A stretch of 64,000 nt of DNA from Symsagittifera roscoffensis (GCF_963678635.1 NC_087062.1:52712473-52776472); one strand, 5' to 3'. Counted from the stretch's first letter, positions 41,101 to 44,689 are shown. Numbers and translations are program-made. The notes: generated by a model from the sequence alone, not told the origin.

Positions 41101-43963
41101 CGGATGGGTGGAACCTGATCTAAACTACATTTTATGATTGGATAAATTAGATATTTTACCAATGTAAAGTATTTAATATTAACCAATCATGATCCATCTA
41201 ACTAACAACCCACTTATTTGTAAGTGCTGAAGTTACTTGTAATTTCAGCACCAGAGAGATTTGAATTTAACTTAGAAATTAGTTGGACTCTCCCGAGCAC
41301 TTCAGCAGCCGCAATAAACCAGTATACCCTAGATCTATTGAGCCTAGCAGAGACTAGTTAAACAACCTGAGACTAGATAGTATAAGAGTAAGATTAGGAT
41401 CGGTATTAGACTAAGAAGTTGCACGAATCTATCCGGCCGAAAATAAGATAGCGTGACGAGCAGACGGTGTACCCTATCCGAAATTACTCTATGAGTTAAC
41501 CGACACGGTCCTAACTCACTTATCGAAAAAATGCTCCGTTATCAAATAATGTTTTTCGCCTTCAAAATAGGCATCTGCGAAAATGTTTAGACGATATTTA
41601 GTTGCGACTTTGTATCTTTTTTTTGTTCCGACAATAGCTACTTTAAGCCGTAAAACTTTGGTTTTAGCGCCAATTTGCTGTTTTTTAAATTTTACGTTTT
41701 TTTGTTTTTTTTTTAAATTCAGTTTTCAGAAACTGTTTGCATATTTGACTGTGACAGTCGAATATACCTAGTTTATATTTTTTTTTCGTTCAGATCTGAC
41801 TATGACACCACACAGGACACTAATTAGAAAAAAATTGTGTTTTTTAAGACAAGTCGGAACATTCTGTGCTTTTTTGGAACATTCTGTGCAGTAACAGGCT
41901 GTCCTTGTTTTTTAAAATTTTTTATTTACCACACAAAATCGCGTACTGCAAATAATCATAGAAATTTGTCGTGTAATATATCATATCAAAGCCCTTTCAG
42001 TCGTGATTCGAACGAGATTAAAAAGTTCCAAAAAAATTCCCCAAATTTGAGAAAAACAGGTTTGAGTTTTTTTATTTGTCTAATTTAAAGCGAATGAAGC
42101 GAGCGAGAAGGCTTGTAATATGCCTATGAAAGTTTGTTTTAATTTTTAAATTTAATTATCACTTAGTTTCATTAAGTGAAATTAGTTACCGAGAATTCTT
42201 TTAGCGCCTGCTTGTTAAAAAAATTTAAGAACGAATCAAAAAAAGTTCTGCGAAAAATTTTGTGAAGTTTTTTTTCGAATTTTATATATATTTTATGTGA
42301 AAAACTGTTGACAAATGTCCTTAATTTTTTATCATCGGTTTCAAATTATTTAGTTTAGATTTGTTCATCACACCAAAAACAAAAAAACGACCCAATTAAA
42401 AAAAGTTGGAATCGGGCTATGGTTGTGGTTCCGAGCATTTGAAAAATGGAAAGGATGTTGTATTCGGGTCTGTTTTGGTTTTTTTCTTTTCCACACAAAA
42501 TCAGCTACCGCATATAATCATTGGATAGAGTTGAGTGATGTATCATGTTAAAGACCTTTCAGTCGTGATTCGAACTTCAAAAATTTCAAAAAACTGTCGA
42601 GAAAAACCGGCTTGAAATTTTTGATTTTTCGTCTTATTTCGAGCGACGGAAGCCAGGGAGCATTCTGATTTTAATTGCTTAAAAGCTTACAATAATTTTA
42701 TTTAAAATGTAAAAACTTAGTTTTACTTGAGTAACGTTAGTTTACTTCGAGTATTTTAGTGCCTTCTTGAAATGAAAAACTGCAAAAAAAAAGTTTTTGA
42801 CGGTTTTCTTGTAAATTTTTCTCCAATTTCCCGTTTTAATATGACCGTCGAATATGCCCAAGCTCTGGTTTTTCGTTAAAATCCTTCTATCCCGCCACGC
42901 CAAAAAACGACCCTACTTCGAAAATTGTGTTGTTGTTTGTAAGACTGTGGTCGGAATGTTCTGTTCTACTTGCGCAGTAACCGGCTATCATTGTTTTTAA
43001 ACTTGGTTTCGTTCATCAAATTACTTTTTAACTTCCACGAAATTTTTTTGAATGAACCGATGTTTTCACTAGGTTGGAGTTTGATCAAATTAGTGTACAA
43101 AATAGAGATGTTTAACCCATCTCAAACGTTTTTTAACGCTAACTGTTCTTTTGTGATTTCAAATGGCATTTTGCTTTTGATTACACAGCTTCGCCTACTT
43201 TTTTGTAACTGGGGATACAAATATAACATATTTGTGTATGGGGGAACTAAGTATCATACGGTCTTCATAGTTACTATATCCCATAAAAGGTCATTTAAAA
43301 ACGTTAGTCATAAGAATTTCAAACAATTGCCTCTCCTCGTGCACAGTTAACGTCTCATTAATGTAGGTGATGATCATTTACAATTTTGCATGCAGCATTT
43401 TGAATGGAGTGTGCGTGATCCTTTTCTTCCTGGGAATATACTTGAAAGGTGAGCTCTTCACGAGGAAAACCAACTTGCCAACCAAAATAGCCTTCAACAT
43501 TTACTATTTCTCCAAAGTGTTTGAGCTACTCGACACAGTCTTTATGGTCATTCGACATAAACGTAGACAAATCACTTTTCTTCACGTGTTTCATCATGCC
43601 ACTATGGTTCTATTGTGCAACTTTGGGGTTATCACGGGGTACAGAATATCGTTCAGCTACCCAATGGGTGTGAACTCTTTAATACATGTCTTCATGTACG
43701 CCTATTACGGACTGTCGGCTGCTGGATCGCCCCTGGTTGCCTCCCAGGTTATCAAGAAGAGACTTACCCAGATGCAACTGGCCCAGTTCTATACGGACCT
43801 GGTTCCTATAACTTATGGATGGTATTTGGGACAGTATTGCATCTACTCTTTGTTCTACGCTTTCTCGATGATTGCGTTGTTTAGTAATTTCTACGTCAAA
43901 GCTTATTGGAGAAAAGAGTTTAAAAAGATTAACGGCGAAGGGAAAGAAGAAAAAGCTGACTGA
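16995..43963 (+). CDS. elovl: Very-long-chain fatty acid elongase (ELOVL family), two recognised coding exons
   Basis: This is the condensing enzyme (3-ketoacyl-CoA synthase) of ER fatty acid elongation, joining malonyl-CoA to a long-chain acyl-CoA. Exons 16995-17183 and 43367-43963 join in phase 0 (CTT then GTG) to give 261 residues, close to the usual 260-320. The four family motifs are present: KVFELLDT (113-120), the catalytic histidine box HVFHH (136-140), HVFMYAYY (170-177) and TQMQLAQF (197-204). Hydrophobic segments fit a seven-pass membrane protein, and the tail is lysine-rich (EKAD end). The intron (17184-43366) has a GTAAGT donor and a TAG acceptor. It carries an 18.96-kb LTR element in sense orientation. 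The start ATG at 16995 lies just after a possible acceptor (CCTTTTTTCAG, ending 16981), so a 5' UTR exon may exist upstream. The subfamily and chain-length preference cannot be read. Confidence 0.85.
17184..18570 (+). other. Start of ELOVL intron, no gene; one perfect hairpin
   Basis: This is AT-rich intron sequence. A perfect 11-bp hairpin lies at about 17748-17777 (GAGGAAGATAC pairing with GTATCTTCCTC). Two stretches beginning ACTAGACTTT (17386 and 17668) look like a short diverged repeat. From about 18300 a degenerate dispersed repeat with the string CAGTCGTGATTCGAACGA begins; it recurs near 42000 and 42560. Confidence 0.5.
18570..19850 (+). pseudogene. LINE-B-type remnant (dead, plus strand)
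   Basis: Broken plus-strand frames match the same LINE type as LINE-B: SAFDTVDHNVLI (about 18748-18785), RTKRWITSCLQGRFTQVEK, KLLGVVLD (about 18935) and MTKIDDLHRETKVL (about 19280). A decayed C-terminal block (HDFHYLFN, TTAFWLHPLKVSELL) lies at about 19675-19765. A local duplication of about 54 bp (ATGACAAAAATTGATG at about 19228 and 19276) lies inside it. Many stops show it is an old fragment. Confidence 0.6.
20260..20700 (+). pseudogene. LINE 3'-end fragment
   Basis: Broken plus-strand frames near 20580-20690 read VVYTWNALTKSLSISPGEPP and FKKNVQQFA. That is the usual last segment of many CR1/Jockey-group LINE proteins (xxWNxLPxxLR…FKxxLxxF). Upstream decayed sequence fits the same C-terminal region. 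No intact frame exists. Confidence 0.4.
20740..22558. repeat. Degenerate intronic repeat region left of the LTR element
   Basis: This stretch contains diverged copies of a block seen again right of the LTR element. The block runs: a TTTCCA-CGCAAAAT start, an ATCATC/ATAATCAT stretch, TCGAGTGATATATCAT, then a TTCGAACGA string and a poly-T stretch. Copies begin near 20825 and 20995 here, and near 41925 and 42485 on the other side. No gene was seen; small frames in this stretch lack any motif. Confidence 0.4.
22559..22968 (+). repeat. 5' LTR (410 bp)
   Basis: It starts TGGAACCTGATC and ends CCTAACTCA. Inside are a TATA-like box (TATAAGAG at 22831), an AATAAA at 22763-22768 and a strong splice-donor-like GTAAGTG at about 22670. 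The AATAAA lies upstream of the TATA-like box, so the U3/R/U5 borders cannot be fixed from sequence alone. Confidence 0.95.
22971..22988 (+). other. Primer binding site
   Basis: TGGTGCGACCATAAGTC begins two bases after the LTR end. The TGG start and position fit a tRNA 3'-CCA primer. The primer tRNA would end GGTCGCACCA; I do not recognise which tRNA this is. Confidence 0.65.
23056..23247 (+). CDS. Leader small ORF (63 residues), unknown
   Basis: An ATG at 23056 opens a 63-residue frame about 85 bp downstream of the primer site (start MLYDNNLIEMSL, end LEYYWQ). It has no recognised domain. It could be an upstream ORF or a short first exon; equally it could be chance. I list it because it is the first ATG-initiated frame of this length on the putative genomic RNA. 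Confidence 0.25.
   Translation: MLYDNNLIEMSLRLNRSEPIFRTITELPGIGRRPRTRDDIRQSRNLPYLENQNKLLYLEYYWQ
23604..23765 (+). repeat. Three-copy hairpin repeat in the LTR-element leader (period 59-60 bp)
   Basis: The string ATCATCAAGGCTTATCCTTG recurs starting near 23605, 23665 and 23724, each preceded by G and followed by GATC. Within each copy GATC..CAAGG can pair with CCTTG.GATC around a CTTAT loop. The spacer TTAAATCATTTTCTACTTAA is repeated too. Such structured repeats between primer site and gag are where packaging or dimerisation signals lie in retroelements; that role is an inference. Confidence 0.8.
24265..24732 (+). CDS. LTR-element ORF-A: basic 155-residue protein upstream of gag
   Basis: An ATG-started frame lies between the leader and gag and overlaps the gag start by 26 bases in another frame. 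The protein is lysine/arginine-rich, with two dense clusters (KRQTLKRKIITKQRQITRKR at about residues 41-60 and KRGKRRIKKQYKHK at about 110-123) separated by an acidic, serine-rich stretch. Such clusters suit nuclear entry or RNA binding. No family is recognised. By position it could be a regulatory or accessory protein; this is inference. The ATG is the natural start, as no other in-frame ATG precedes it. Confidence 0.65.
   Translation: MSFKNLGNKQTIVLHNCEIDNKKYDLVITPHTQTVGYIRTKRQTLKRKIITKQRQITRKRFSKNRNAFSESETNSLDELYKLKESIDKNCPLHDQLYFSDSETTSNSSKRGKRRIKKQYKHKPVHLYNWNQPIRHINNYILTVIERKNELNAHSR
24707..32929 (+). CDS. gag-pol: Gag-Pol polyprotein of the LTR element (2,740 residues, single frame)
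   Basis: Structural and replication enzymes are fused in one open frame with no frameshift. In order: a Gln/Asn-rich N-terminal region; a capsid-like Retrotrans_gag region (about 600-790, TLDGAAQKWFSVLP); one zinc knuckle CX2CX4HX4C (842-855); an Asn/Arg/Ser/Tyr-rich tract (about 870-1085); protease with DSGA (1229-1232); RT with YLDD (1737-1740); RNase H with D1886, E1929 and D1956; and an integrase zinc region (GHSGSEKT, CIVCQLNK). The integrase core follows with D2321, D2381 and E2417 (spacing 35), then a GPY/F module (RKGPYQIIAKPTDVTYKI). The domain order and GPY/F mark Ty3/gypsy (Metaviridae). All catalytic residues are present, so it may be active. With gag and pol in one frame, excess Gag must arise by processing or turnover. 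No chromodomain was seen. Confidence 0.95.
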   Translation: MSSTHTPGEETPDDDEIFPFIVDADTDRGQHIFCQNLLVNLFEPGISPCKTEFPDVKIKRQIIDHYLKDICNITQQYGIYSIEFTSPNHNNRKYTIQTDDLDLEFSKVFSEYIKSIQYHNSQRANSIFTNEVFAIIYSYISILENEIPITNVSPTETSKHLRVRHEITLLSSYLNIIKENFTKDDVSQHTKHDLQKILAWFIIDYFTHNIDLIAQARKNFRPQNSNDDTAITEQSDYVWDPEWSHPAFISFPQSISSQAISTISYIRDYVKVIPLTIDATPLNYNTFLPDTQNNSLNSTVIHNENLNGTRNLTQQDIQTPSHFINEEIVHTTTTQQSISPIRPNLTTPRNTNPSQTQVTLQSTVKPSVAPKYSHMDYQTYRPMTIPSKTRKTFTRNNFTDHNYNYTHPSKTYNQPQRNFNQYTRSRNWDNPMTQPNSINFQTNPPQDHSENYPFFQQNKNKKQTSYQMDYLSSDDDFLQPDIFAQNTQEYRRQGIQRTRTNHRNFSPQPIDAQHQQPIQQKNLINTQSFQPIQQQNPMTAHSYQASQMQNEIPLPYYLQQHEITRNQLSNFSQMPNAAESLQMTVNPYLMGGSSITSNKPLMVFTGTDPEYSVEDYLNAVTANLILNIGPEPINTPLHQNWIHRRTALIQTTLDGAAQKWFSVLPLEIKSNWKRFTQEFSKMFDSERNKQQQRVLCNEIRRLPNETIKQIAVRIETLVRKAYSLNTHDYKNTKMTEILMMTLTPQLRKIAIKKRASHPSSIREPDLDFRKLVDKLEQAEITMKLEETENLKLQYVNRIETTPTNINNIQESETDLVEKITEILNIYEKNPNFKGKPSFKKWCNYCRRYGHSISECRQKQQDNQNKPQKYKEPNKSFYQYMKKDQNLPNKTVYSNNSSGKPLPNNTNYTRNQSPYNSSYRGRSPERRNTNNSSQNHYNRPNSRNNYSRSNSNTQRFVSRSNSQSRNNYYPNNQSRNSSYNRNRNYSYNRNRSYSNNRNQNYPNNQSRNNSYNRSNYNRPNNNYQNRSRNNSQNRHSSYNNRYRNYSQSPHRNNNNYNNSNNRHRSSTPKHQRQINQVQSNPETTSDPPGIDDTVTDTLQLNQINCTSSDSESDTENTLSINMIKVENDYESVIYEQPFSSHIYENQSEFLQNYYTTPINSTPTTQETNEINTTNQTNKNIKTKCLNTNHIYQNIQKEQPKEKIWTIPFLLESPRNKEFQPPDLEIDFLIDSGAESNIINIPTWNEIKTLHPKLTPLETSSKLATAQGSTLINYGKIQLFLLPTRTMEQSKILNKPFKQIFHITDIKYNIIGIPFISKYIPTINILNSKILIKDKYTKTKETSLTFFQRLNKQPPFFSKFYPIFNQQRKHLKPLSGNIYNFSIKQVHQYDKEQNKQKFYMSDFEFKPIHKFFKITISSIKYLKNSNSDIISLHVYNNTPYQVTLPLGLLGYCETNATISPIHEKAYRVNNILQLLDICQSTILNEELSINNIISNENRNTDYFTKTPYFKPTFNISNYTEDQQKFLTMFNFQHSQITQDEFEKLAKQLIKYSSVYATSKFDVGKISSSLHLPLKPDAVFKKQRASKVPIHLHDKVNRLLDILEQYNIISPVNKEEQPKGNTFINPVIILAKGESLKIVLDARYLNSLIDESKCNWPIEPIQVILTKINGKYFTTADMNSAYNQMPLDEQSRRLTQFVIGNQQYEFNRLFYGISIGPAAFSAFMSKIFRPIILKKNAITYLDDVFMQSQTKDEMFNVLEKYHQILQNENLKAAPDKSHFFLTRVKFLGHNIERKTITPLKSRIDAIQKLQPPTNKKKIQEFLGMLNFLSKYVYKMQLYLRPFYNILRQQNNFEWNTEHQTRFEEIKKLLTEQISNTIPDSNQPFYAMCDASNFGIGAALLQSHNGTNKMNLISANSRLFTQAELRLSTLMRECTAIIYTLTEYEFLILGSKHPTVLFTDHKPIIFLFTQKSNPNHRVYRFQLILMKFPNLHIVWTAGKNLALPDTLSRNTPPELLTRKTTVEIPKNIKFYLAENETSPRLECKYAVKTDIEQSQINNLQHFPLYLDCQNNHYEVDLLGTSTFKPIPYSQWIKNNTQQKRTKQHPPKKDHFPLIEKEDLTDKINLSGPQTNDSKYTINQVFDLHDPLDTIPLSKLEIENIFLPPTEIITISTLKQYQNLDPVIRQLKSWHKYKTKPVKADSTILGNKTLLRYFRKFNNTTINENTDLLEYNLNESTVPCLPLSMILIAFNISHTQNIKGHSGSEKTYSNFIQNFYFPNAPIWIKVLCNDCIVCQLNKPYPNQKQIAQKQDFKGQSLYFNHRISFDTKGPISPSSEGNSYIMVIVDAFTHYVALNPVPHCNAYYAYTTLYEHWIAKFGLPEILVTDNGTEFINNEIITLCHLYNIKHKPRTSHAPWTNGLVEGMNRSLQEYLRCIINGNDTKYTEWSADVKLFPLAYNSQITTTLGMSPYEMVFNQKPRKPIMFTANSHKNAQGYCQPNKDSICYNLPLHTHDEDHFHHPQILKLASGTHTEWILNRDKKHNEIYQKITKKLLQRQNINEQINSRFTPASELKIGTFVLIPNFNTQKGISKKLQPLRKGPYQIIAKPTDVTYKITDSNKKEIVQHRNNLLPYYPKEYALRELTQLYSFTGLKIIQNEPHLKNTEQNDNPIENQNTKPIATKINTQNHKESPKQRKNRKMIEQIIPQEQIDKSENRKTTRLRNQPRKNYKIFIPQSKILKKVEFQK
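32930..33527 (+). other. Spacer between gag-pol and the downstream frames
   Basis: This is AT-rich sequence without a substantial frame. Short strings recur (GCCTAAAGTA at 33290 and 33319; GACCTCCAGG/GACCTCCCAG). Control or splice signals for the downstream genes could sit here, but none is clear. Confidence 0.5.
33528..33758 (+). CDS. LTR-element small hydrophobic ORF 1 (76 residues)
   Basis: An ATG-started frame consists almost wholly of Phe, Ile and Leu (residues about 10-62), which would be two or three membrane segments. Its TGA overlaps the ATG of the next frame as ATGA (33755-33758). AT-rich DNA makes hydrophobic frames easily, so chance is possible. The exact overlap with the next frame speaks for it. 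Confidence 0.4.
   Translation: MLFSQSVTQILINLKHFFTILETFIIFLFDILESFLIILIIFCNIFLIFYTILELFLQLSKTLDYIHRYESYNLSK
33755..33943 (+). CDS. LTR-element small hydrophobic ORF 2 (62 residues)
   Basis: It starts in the ATGA overlap with the previous frame. It encodes two hydrophobic segments (DIFLLFVIFITFLSSLIL at about 10-27 and ILTFALATILLILFL at about 37-51) around a short CKCIKK loop, a hairpin-membrane layout. Its TAA lies nine bases before the 377-codon ATG-less frame opens. No family is recognised. Confidence 0.4.
   Translation: MIRTIFSRTDIFLLFVIFITFLSSLILTICKCIKKAILTFALATILLILFLEEYYNKHKISH
33952..35085 (+). CDS. LTR-element ORF-B: 377-codon open frame without ATG
   Basis: The frame is open from just after a TAA at 33949-33951 to the TAA at 35083-35085 and contains no ATG, and no GTG or TTG in most of its length. 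The N-terminal two thirds are Ser/Pro/Thr/Gln-rich. The last 130 residues look folded (RLDWNTFTAPPPLFG, LKFEITVKLNNITQHPYPL, TTVVIYKYDRYTKN). The 3' end overlaps the env start by 13 bases in another frame. It must be a downstream exon of a spliced mRNA or start at a non-AUG codon. A possible acceptor is CCCAACAG at about 33977-33984. ATT at 33970 has A at -3 and G after it. A frameshift from the preceding small ORF is excluded by intervening stops. The function is unknown; no similarity is recognised. Confidence 0.6.
   Translation, partial: FKKLSKIATQQSQNQSSPTSSQDNQTPPSTTQNPQTSTRISFQDNPYTFEERHARLSEPLEPVQRQAPLSEPTYNLYPTLPQELSRIKNSSQNQNTVEINRQIIHPRRNRNFQTPRVHFDIPQSPSQNTPENTIDTLPETPTILSQRSTSSLPSDYLGSTPTSEQIRENPFNPPNQASRLPYWTTHSFTQGELNLVNDPIDISTDTTTSSSLPETLSLPSTPSISQISPPPFNLNFPNNLDARYREQSSINIPLRLDWNTFTAPPPLFGQHQESNRLHNWALNRLQYRQDIHNDIRDHNIQILQQNSLQLKFEITVKLNNITQHPYPLNPPNITAQSLPPPFITTVVIYKYDRYTKNTIGYITFYNPYSGLSYTCIF
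35073..37691 (+). CDS. env: Env-like membrane glycoprotein of the LTR element (872 residues)
   Basis: By position (3' of pol) and layout this is an envelope-type glycoprotein. An N-terminal signal peptide (about 1-18, ILKLLIFLQLLFLVIS) leads a large Cys-containing ectodomain with N-glycosylation sequons (NIT, NTT, NRS). Near the C-terminus are a membrane segment (about 708-730, ILYAMFNFIGFLFSLLKGIY) and a second hydrophobic stretch (about 747-765). A Pro-rich tail of about 100 residues follows, containing PTAP (794-797), the core of a late-budding motif. No furin-type R-x-K/R-R site was seen. The glycoprotein class cannot be named from sequence alone. Its ATG lies inside the end of ORF-B, and its TGA overlaps the next ATG as ATGA. 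The frame is intact. Confidence 0.8.
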   Translation: MYILKLLIFLQLLFLVISNQNINPSPRTGPQDLLVTHYDCEENEQKTLHKYAINQVSQCETEPQAIETTDVIATLYSKARATTVTGYKFTATFSEKKVHCSQVSNGNKNRLDHESFYQSNIERLLHLNPDDCKNELLRLNITQNKNSQRKLVNFQVFPDSVHQSQLERHQGHIKLEEKYPYNGAHGRLTYDLHDKHWIPHIGINDPSNCKADTKNKGYQEIMFFDWKIQLEKIQLTRDLSDNTMIYQGIRLPCKNDQGYCDPTTRTQATIVWFPEDTCTTFQVAKIHARMIKFHEKYFIQSIPYEQVHPSRKLSSNFRNIDNIENKLTRFQIYQETELACKYRNPLHRTQYSEILVEYEKGFDMTTGKVKIDPYATGHPLNEGTSYIPVNFEKSNGQPGGHLKPHDTRSTRLQELSLMNTTYFGNIHYDIHLDMKLDYTISRIFQEMSLSELETLHQLCELERTQILQSLALAVLKIPYAGYLLSGNRSNFLDYEGNILWFYTCTKKVSPLYVFEDKRCYKRIPIFYKNKVHFVDTLSRRTYFWDTAVPCGSENSHNVVQLNPDENKYYLLTPYPTLMQSLKKFSPESIRAIARNPNIDLQSIGIYSKSDIQHHIRTQQFQELLTQMDTIQRQSIDQNLRKLAETAGFADIYTQDYSGYFKDIKDYIYLNGEKYRPQDISPINIFSFVTLKNEILDFLGWPYYILEKLNILYAMFNFIGFLFSLLKGIYNTCAIHTQVNRQASVARILFAGFFGIFSTSINKILLDAQIKEYNTKIATRQNTYDEEHNNVDITPTAPQLPPLPNNHPLSLVPRNFRNLAITHNPNFRLTTSQSPIQHIMTHQSQDDNTYEQIIEQPHTTAFQSQNNHFFSPR
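37688..39493 (+). CDS. LTR-element ORF-C: 601-residue protein of unknown function
   Basis: The ATG overlaps the env stop (ATGA, 37688-37691). Residues 1 to about 195 are Ser/Pro/Asn/Thr-rich and likely disordered. From about 200 to 601 the composition is that of a folded protein rich in Phe, Tyr and His (RTFKRKFPNHPFPAKPG, TFHFLAPHERDLHCSHD, FLNFTYCIKDTNLHGILRNY). There is no signal peptide, membrane segment or known motif. The stop TAA is followed at once by CAGGTAAGTATG, a near-perfect splice donor. A 3'-terminal accessory gene recalls those of complex retroviruses, but no homology is claimed. Confidence 0.7.
   Translation: MSRQLGSLHRSNSHPTNLTSPIPIIPLFAFPPPDFPSSNVTSGMNSDTNSHISVLYSISQLNNPNIETPDEFADSEPSPSNNFHNSSNFSQPPFQPILSNNPDPITPTPSYASQVTPTYSSYHSDQSSHSPDTPRISPELDNFITLQQQPYHLNTPTINQISSTINSSNPPTPTPSSNYTESLAPSSTSTESSLNTNRAYRTFKRKFPNHPFPAKPGTAREYINHPKHTNTKEFLAITLPSFPQYTLNTPHDTNETRNFVDEYVLMPTLSWTSYYHFTNPLCLPLSNTHIDIERNTDMLYRLTTPLTARQFTYVGYKKSLKTHTAPRANEYTLEYYDHNIIRANQDQFLDDDRFANPQITEKFFIKTPYIFTLNIFDRKFDHIISEALTDTQAYESFKERFQIFSLTFHFLAPHERDLHCSHDIMLRTKQTHTYSYYRFIQNHFDLHTPSRQPHHRFQFINSKYTSPFFLNFTYCIKDTNLHGILRNYDPITQMYIFCPITKTFNAEESRPFLLPHEFVQPIEIPILEFIHNTKFNHKLYNLIQNTPYEFAVGTEELTTIKALQLLWPLLQTKNIIRILAKLLTTSELIHDIFPHGFFPDD
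39497..39574 (+). other. Candidate 78-bp intron just after ORF-C
   Basis: The donor CAG/GTAAGTATG lies at 39494-39505, the acceptor TTTTCTTTAG ends at 39574, and a CTAACTAA branch-like string lies at about 39520. The size matches the 74-bp first intron of mrpl11 in this window. It would lie in the 3' UTR, three bases after the stop, or use an alternative acceptor further on. Confidence 0.4.
39575..41108 (+). other. 3' noncoding part of the LTR element
   Basis: I see no convincing gene here. GCAGTAAATT recurs four times within 118 bp (39708, 39741, 39794, 39816). GGCCTAACCCACC occurs at about 40352 and 40395. A clear polypurine tract before the right LTR is not visible; only CGGATGGG immediately precedes it. 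Confidence 0.6.
41109..41518 (+). repeat. 3' LTR (410 bp)
   Basis: It is identical to the left LTR except A41278 for G22728. It is followed by CTTA, the target duplication. In this position its AATAAA (41313-41318) could end transcripts of the element, and perhaps of the host gene, as it lies in sense inside the ELOVL intron. Confidence 0.95.
41519..43366 (+). repeat. Degenerate ~560-bp tandem repeat right of the LTR element
   Basis: Two or three diverged units follow each other. Matching points are CACACAAAATC (41931 and 42492), TTTCAGTCGTGATTCGAAC (41995 and 42558), TTTTAGCGCCTGCTTG/TTTTAGTGCCTTCTTG (42201 and 42757) and CGAATATACC/CGAATATGCC (41759 and 42848). Similar blocks lie left of the LTR element. 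The region ends at the acceptor of ELOVL exon 2. Confidence 0.5.
43367..43963 (+). CDS. elovl: ELOVL coding exon 2 (residues 64-261, catalytic part)
   Basis: This exon starts after ATTAATGTAG (acceptor AG at 43365-43366) and encodes VMIIYNFACS onwards through all catalytic motifs to the TGA at 43961-43963. It contains the membrane core and is the bulk of the protein. No AATAAA was found close downstream, so the 3' end of the transcript is unknown. Confidence 0.9.
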   Translation: MMIIYNFACSILNGVCVILFFLGIYLKGELFTRKTNLPTKIAFNIYYFSKVFELLDTVFMVIRHKRRQITFLHVFHHATMVLLCNFGVITGYRISFSYPMGVNSLIHVFMYAYYGLSAAGSPLVASQVIKKRLTQMQLAQFYTDLVPITYGWYLGQYCIYSLFYAFSMIALFSNFYVKAYWRKEFKKINGEGKEEKAD

Positions 43964-44139
43964 ATTGAACTATCTGTTGCCAAAACAATATAGATCTGTT
44001 TACTTTCTGTAGTTTGCTCTATGAAAACCAGATTTGTATAAACTGACATTTCTCAAATTAACATATAGTTTAATCTTCCGTAAACAGTCTAGTTGGTCAA
44101 TTTACTTTGAAGCATTTTTTTTCCTTTTATTATTTTAAT

Positions 44140-44220
44140 GACATGAGTATTTTACCTCAGTGGTAAGTCATCTGCCTTGTGATGAGCTGATCTTAAATTC
44201 AGTCGCCTGCAAGGCAATTA
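44140..44220 (+). repeat. tRNA-like SINE head (not a functional tRNA)
   Basis: The stretch TACCTCAGTGGTAAGTCATC (box A-like), then TGCCTTGTGATGAG and a decayed box B region (TTAAATTCAGTC), resembles the 5' end of a tRNA-derived SINE. The acceptor ends do not pair, so a working tRNA gene is unlikely. Confidence 0.4.
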
Positions 44221-44295
44221 TTTTGTACGAGGATGCTCTATCATCTGACATCTGTTCAGATTTTCCAATTTCGATTTCAATACTGGTGAAGTTGC

Positions 44296-44627
44296 TAAAA
44301 ACTGGAACAGACAGAATTAGTTCAAAAGAGCAATCTGCAAGTTTTACGCATCTTTGCAAGCAAATTTGAAAATTTAGGTGGCCTTGAGTCGCTAAAAAGC
44401 TGCATTCACTGAATATATATAATTAGTAGCAAAAAGTTCGGACAGACAAAAATAATTAAAAAGAGCAAATGGCCTTTTTCAGACAATTTTTACGAGCAAA
44501 AGCTAATTTTTCAGACAGAAAATATGTCTCAATGTCACCTAAAATTTCAAATTTGCATGCAAAAATTGCGCAAAATTAGCAGATTGCTCTTTTTAATTAT
44601 TTCTGTCTGTCCGAACTTTTTGCAACT
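44296..44627. repeat. Small repeat family: two direct and one inverted copy
   Basis: A block GGACAGACA(A/G)AAATAAT followed by AAAAAGAGCAATCTGC and AAATTTGAAA occurs decayed at 44299-44381. Its first part recurs at 44425-44467, and an inverted copy lies at 44526-44627. The arms 44425-44467 and 44585-44627 are 43 bp long and differ at two positions, so this DNA can form a strong hairpin. Confidence 0.7.
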
Positions 44628-44689
44628 CTCTATAGAAAATAAAACAAACATACAGTACAGAAAAGAAACGGATAGAAAACAAAAACAAA

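Larger units (their letters stand above)
22559..41518 (+). mobile_element. Giant env-bearing Ty3/gypsy-type LTR retroelement (18,960 bp), recent insertion
   Basis: Two 410-bp direct repeats (22559-22968 and 41109-41518) start TG and end CA and differ at one position (G22728 versus A41278). The element is bounded by CTTA on both sides (22555-22558 and 41519-41522), a 4-bp target duplication. A tRNA-type primer site follows the left LTR by two bases. Contents in order: leader with three hairpin repeats; a basic 155-residue protein; gag-pol (2,740 residues, order protease, RT, RNase H, integrase); two small hydrophobic frames; a 377-codon frame without ATG; an env-like glycoprotein; a 601-residue unknown protein; and 1.6 kb of 3' sequence. 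All large frames are open. The plus strand is visibly G-poor and A-rich. The length is about twice that of ordinary gypsy elements. It lies in sense inside the ELOVL intron. Confidence 0.95.

Noticed and set aside
41095-41108. Polypurine tract before the 3' LTR
   Set aside because: Only CGGATGGG precedes the LTR. It is too short and mixed to call with confidence.
42970-43350. 126-residue open frame just before ELOVL exon 2, first thought to be its N-terminal exon
   Set aside because: It has no elongase motif and no splice donor. The real N-terminal exon with a matching phase-0 donor was found at 16995-17183.
44140-44220. Possible functional tRNA gene
   Set aside because: Only the box A half is well kept. 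The acceptor stem does not pair and box B is decayed, so it is called SINE-like.
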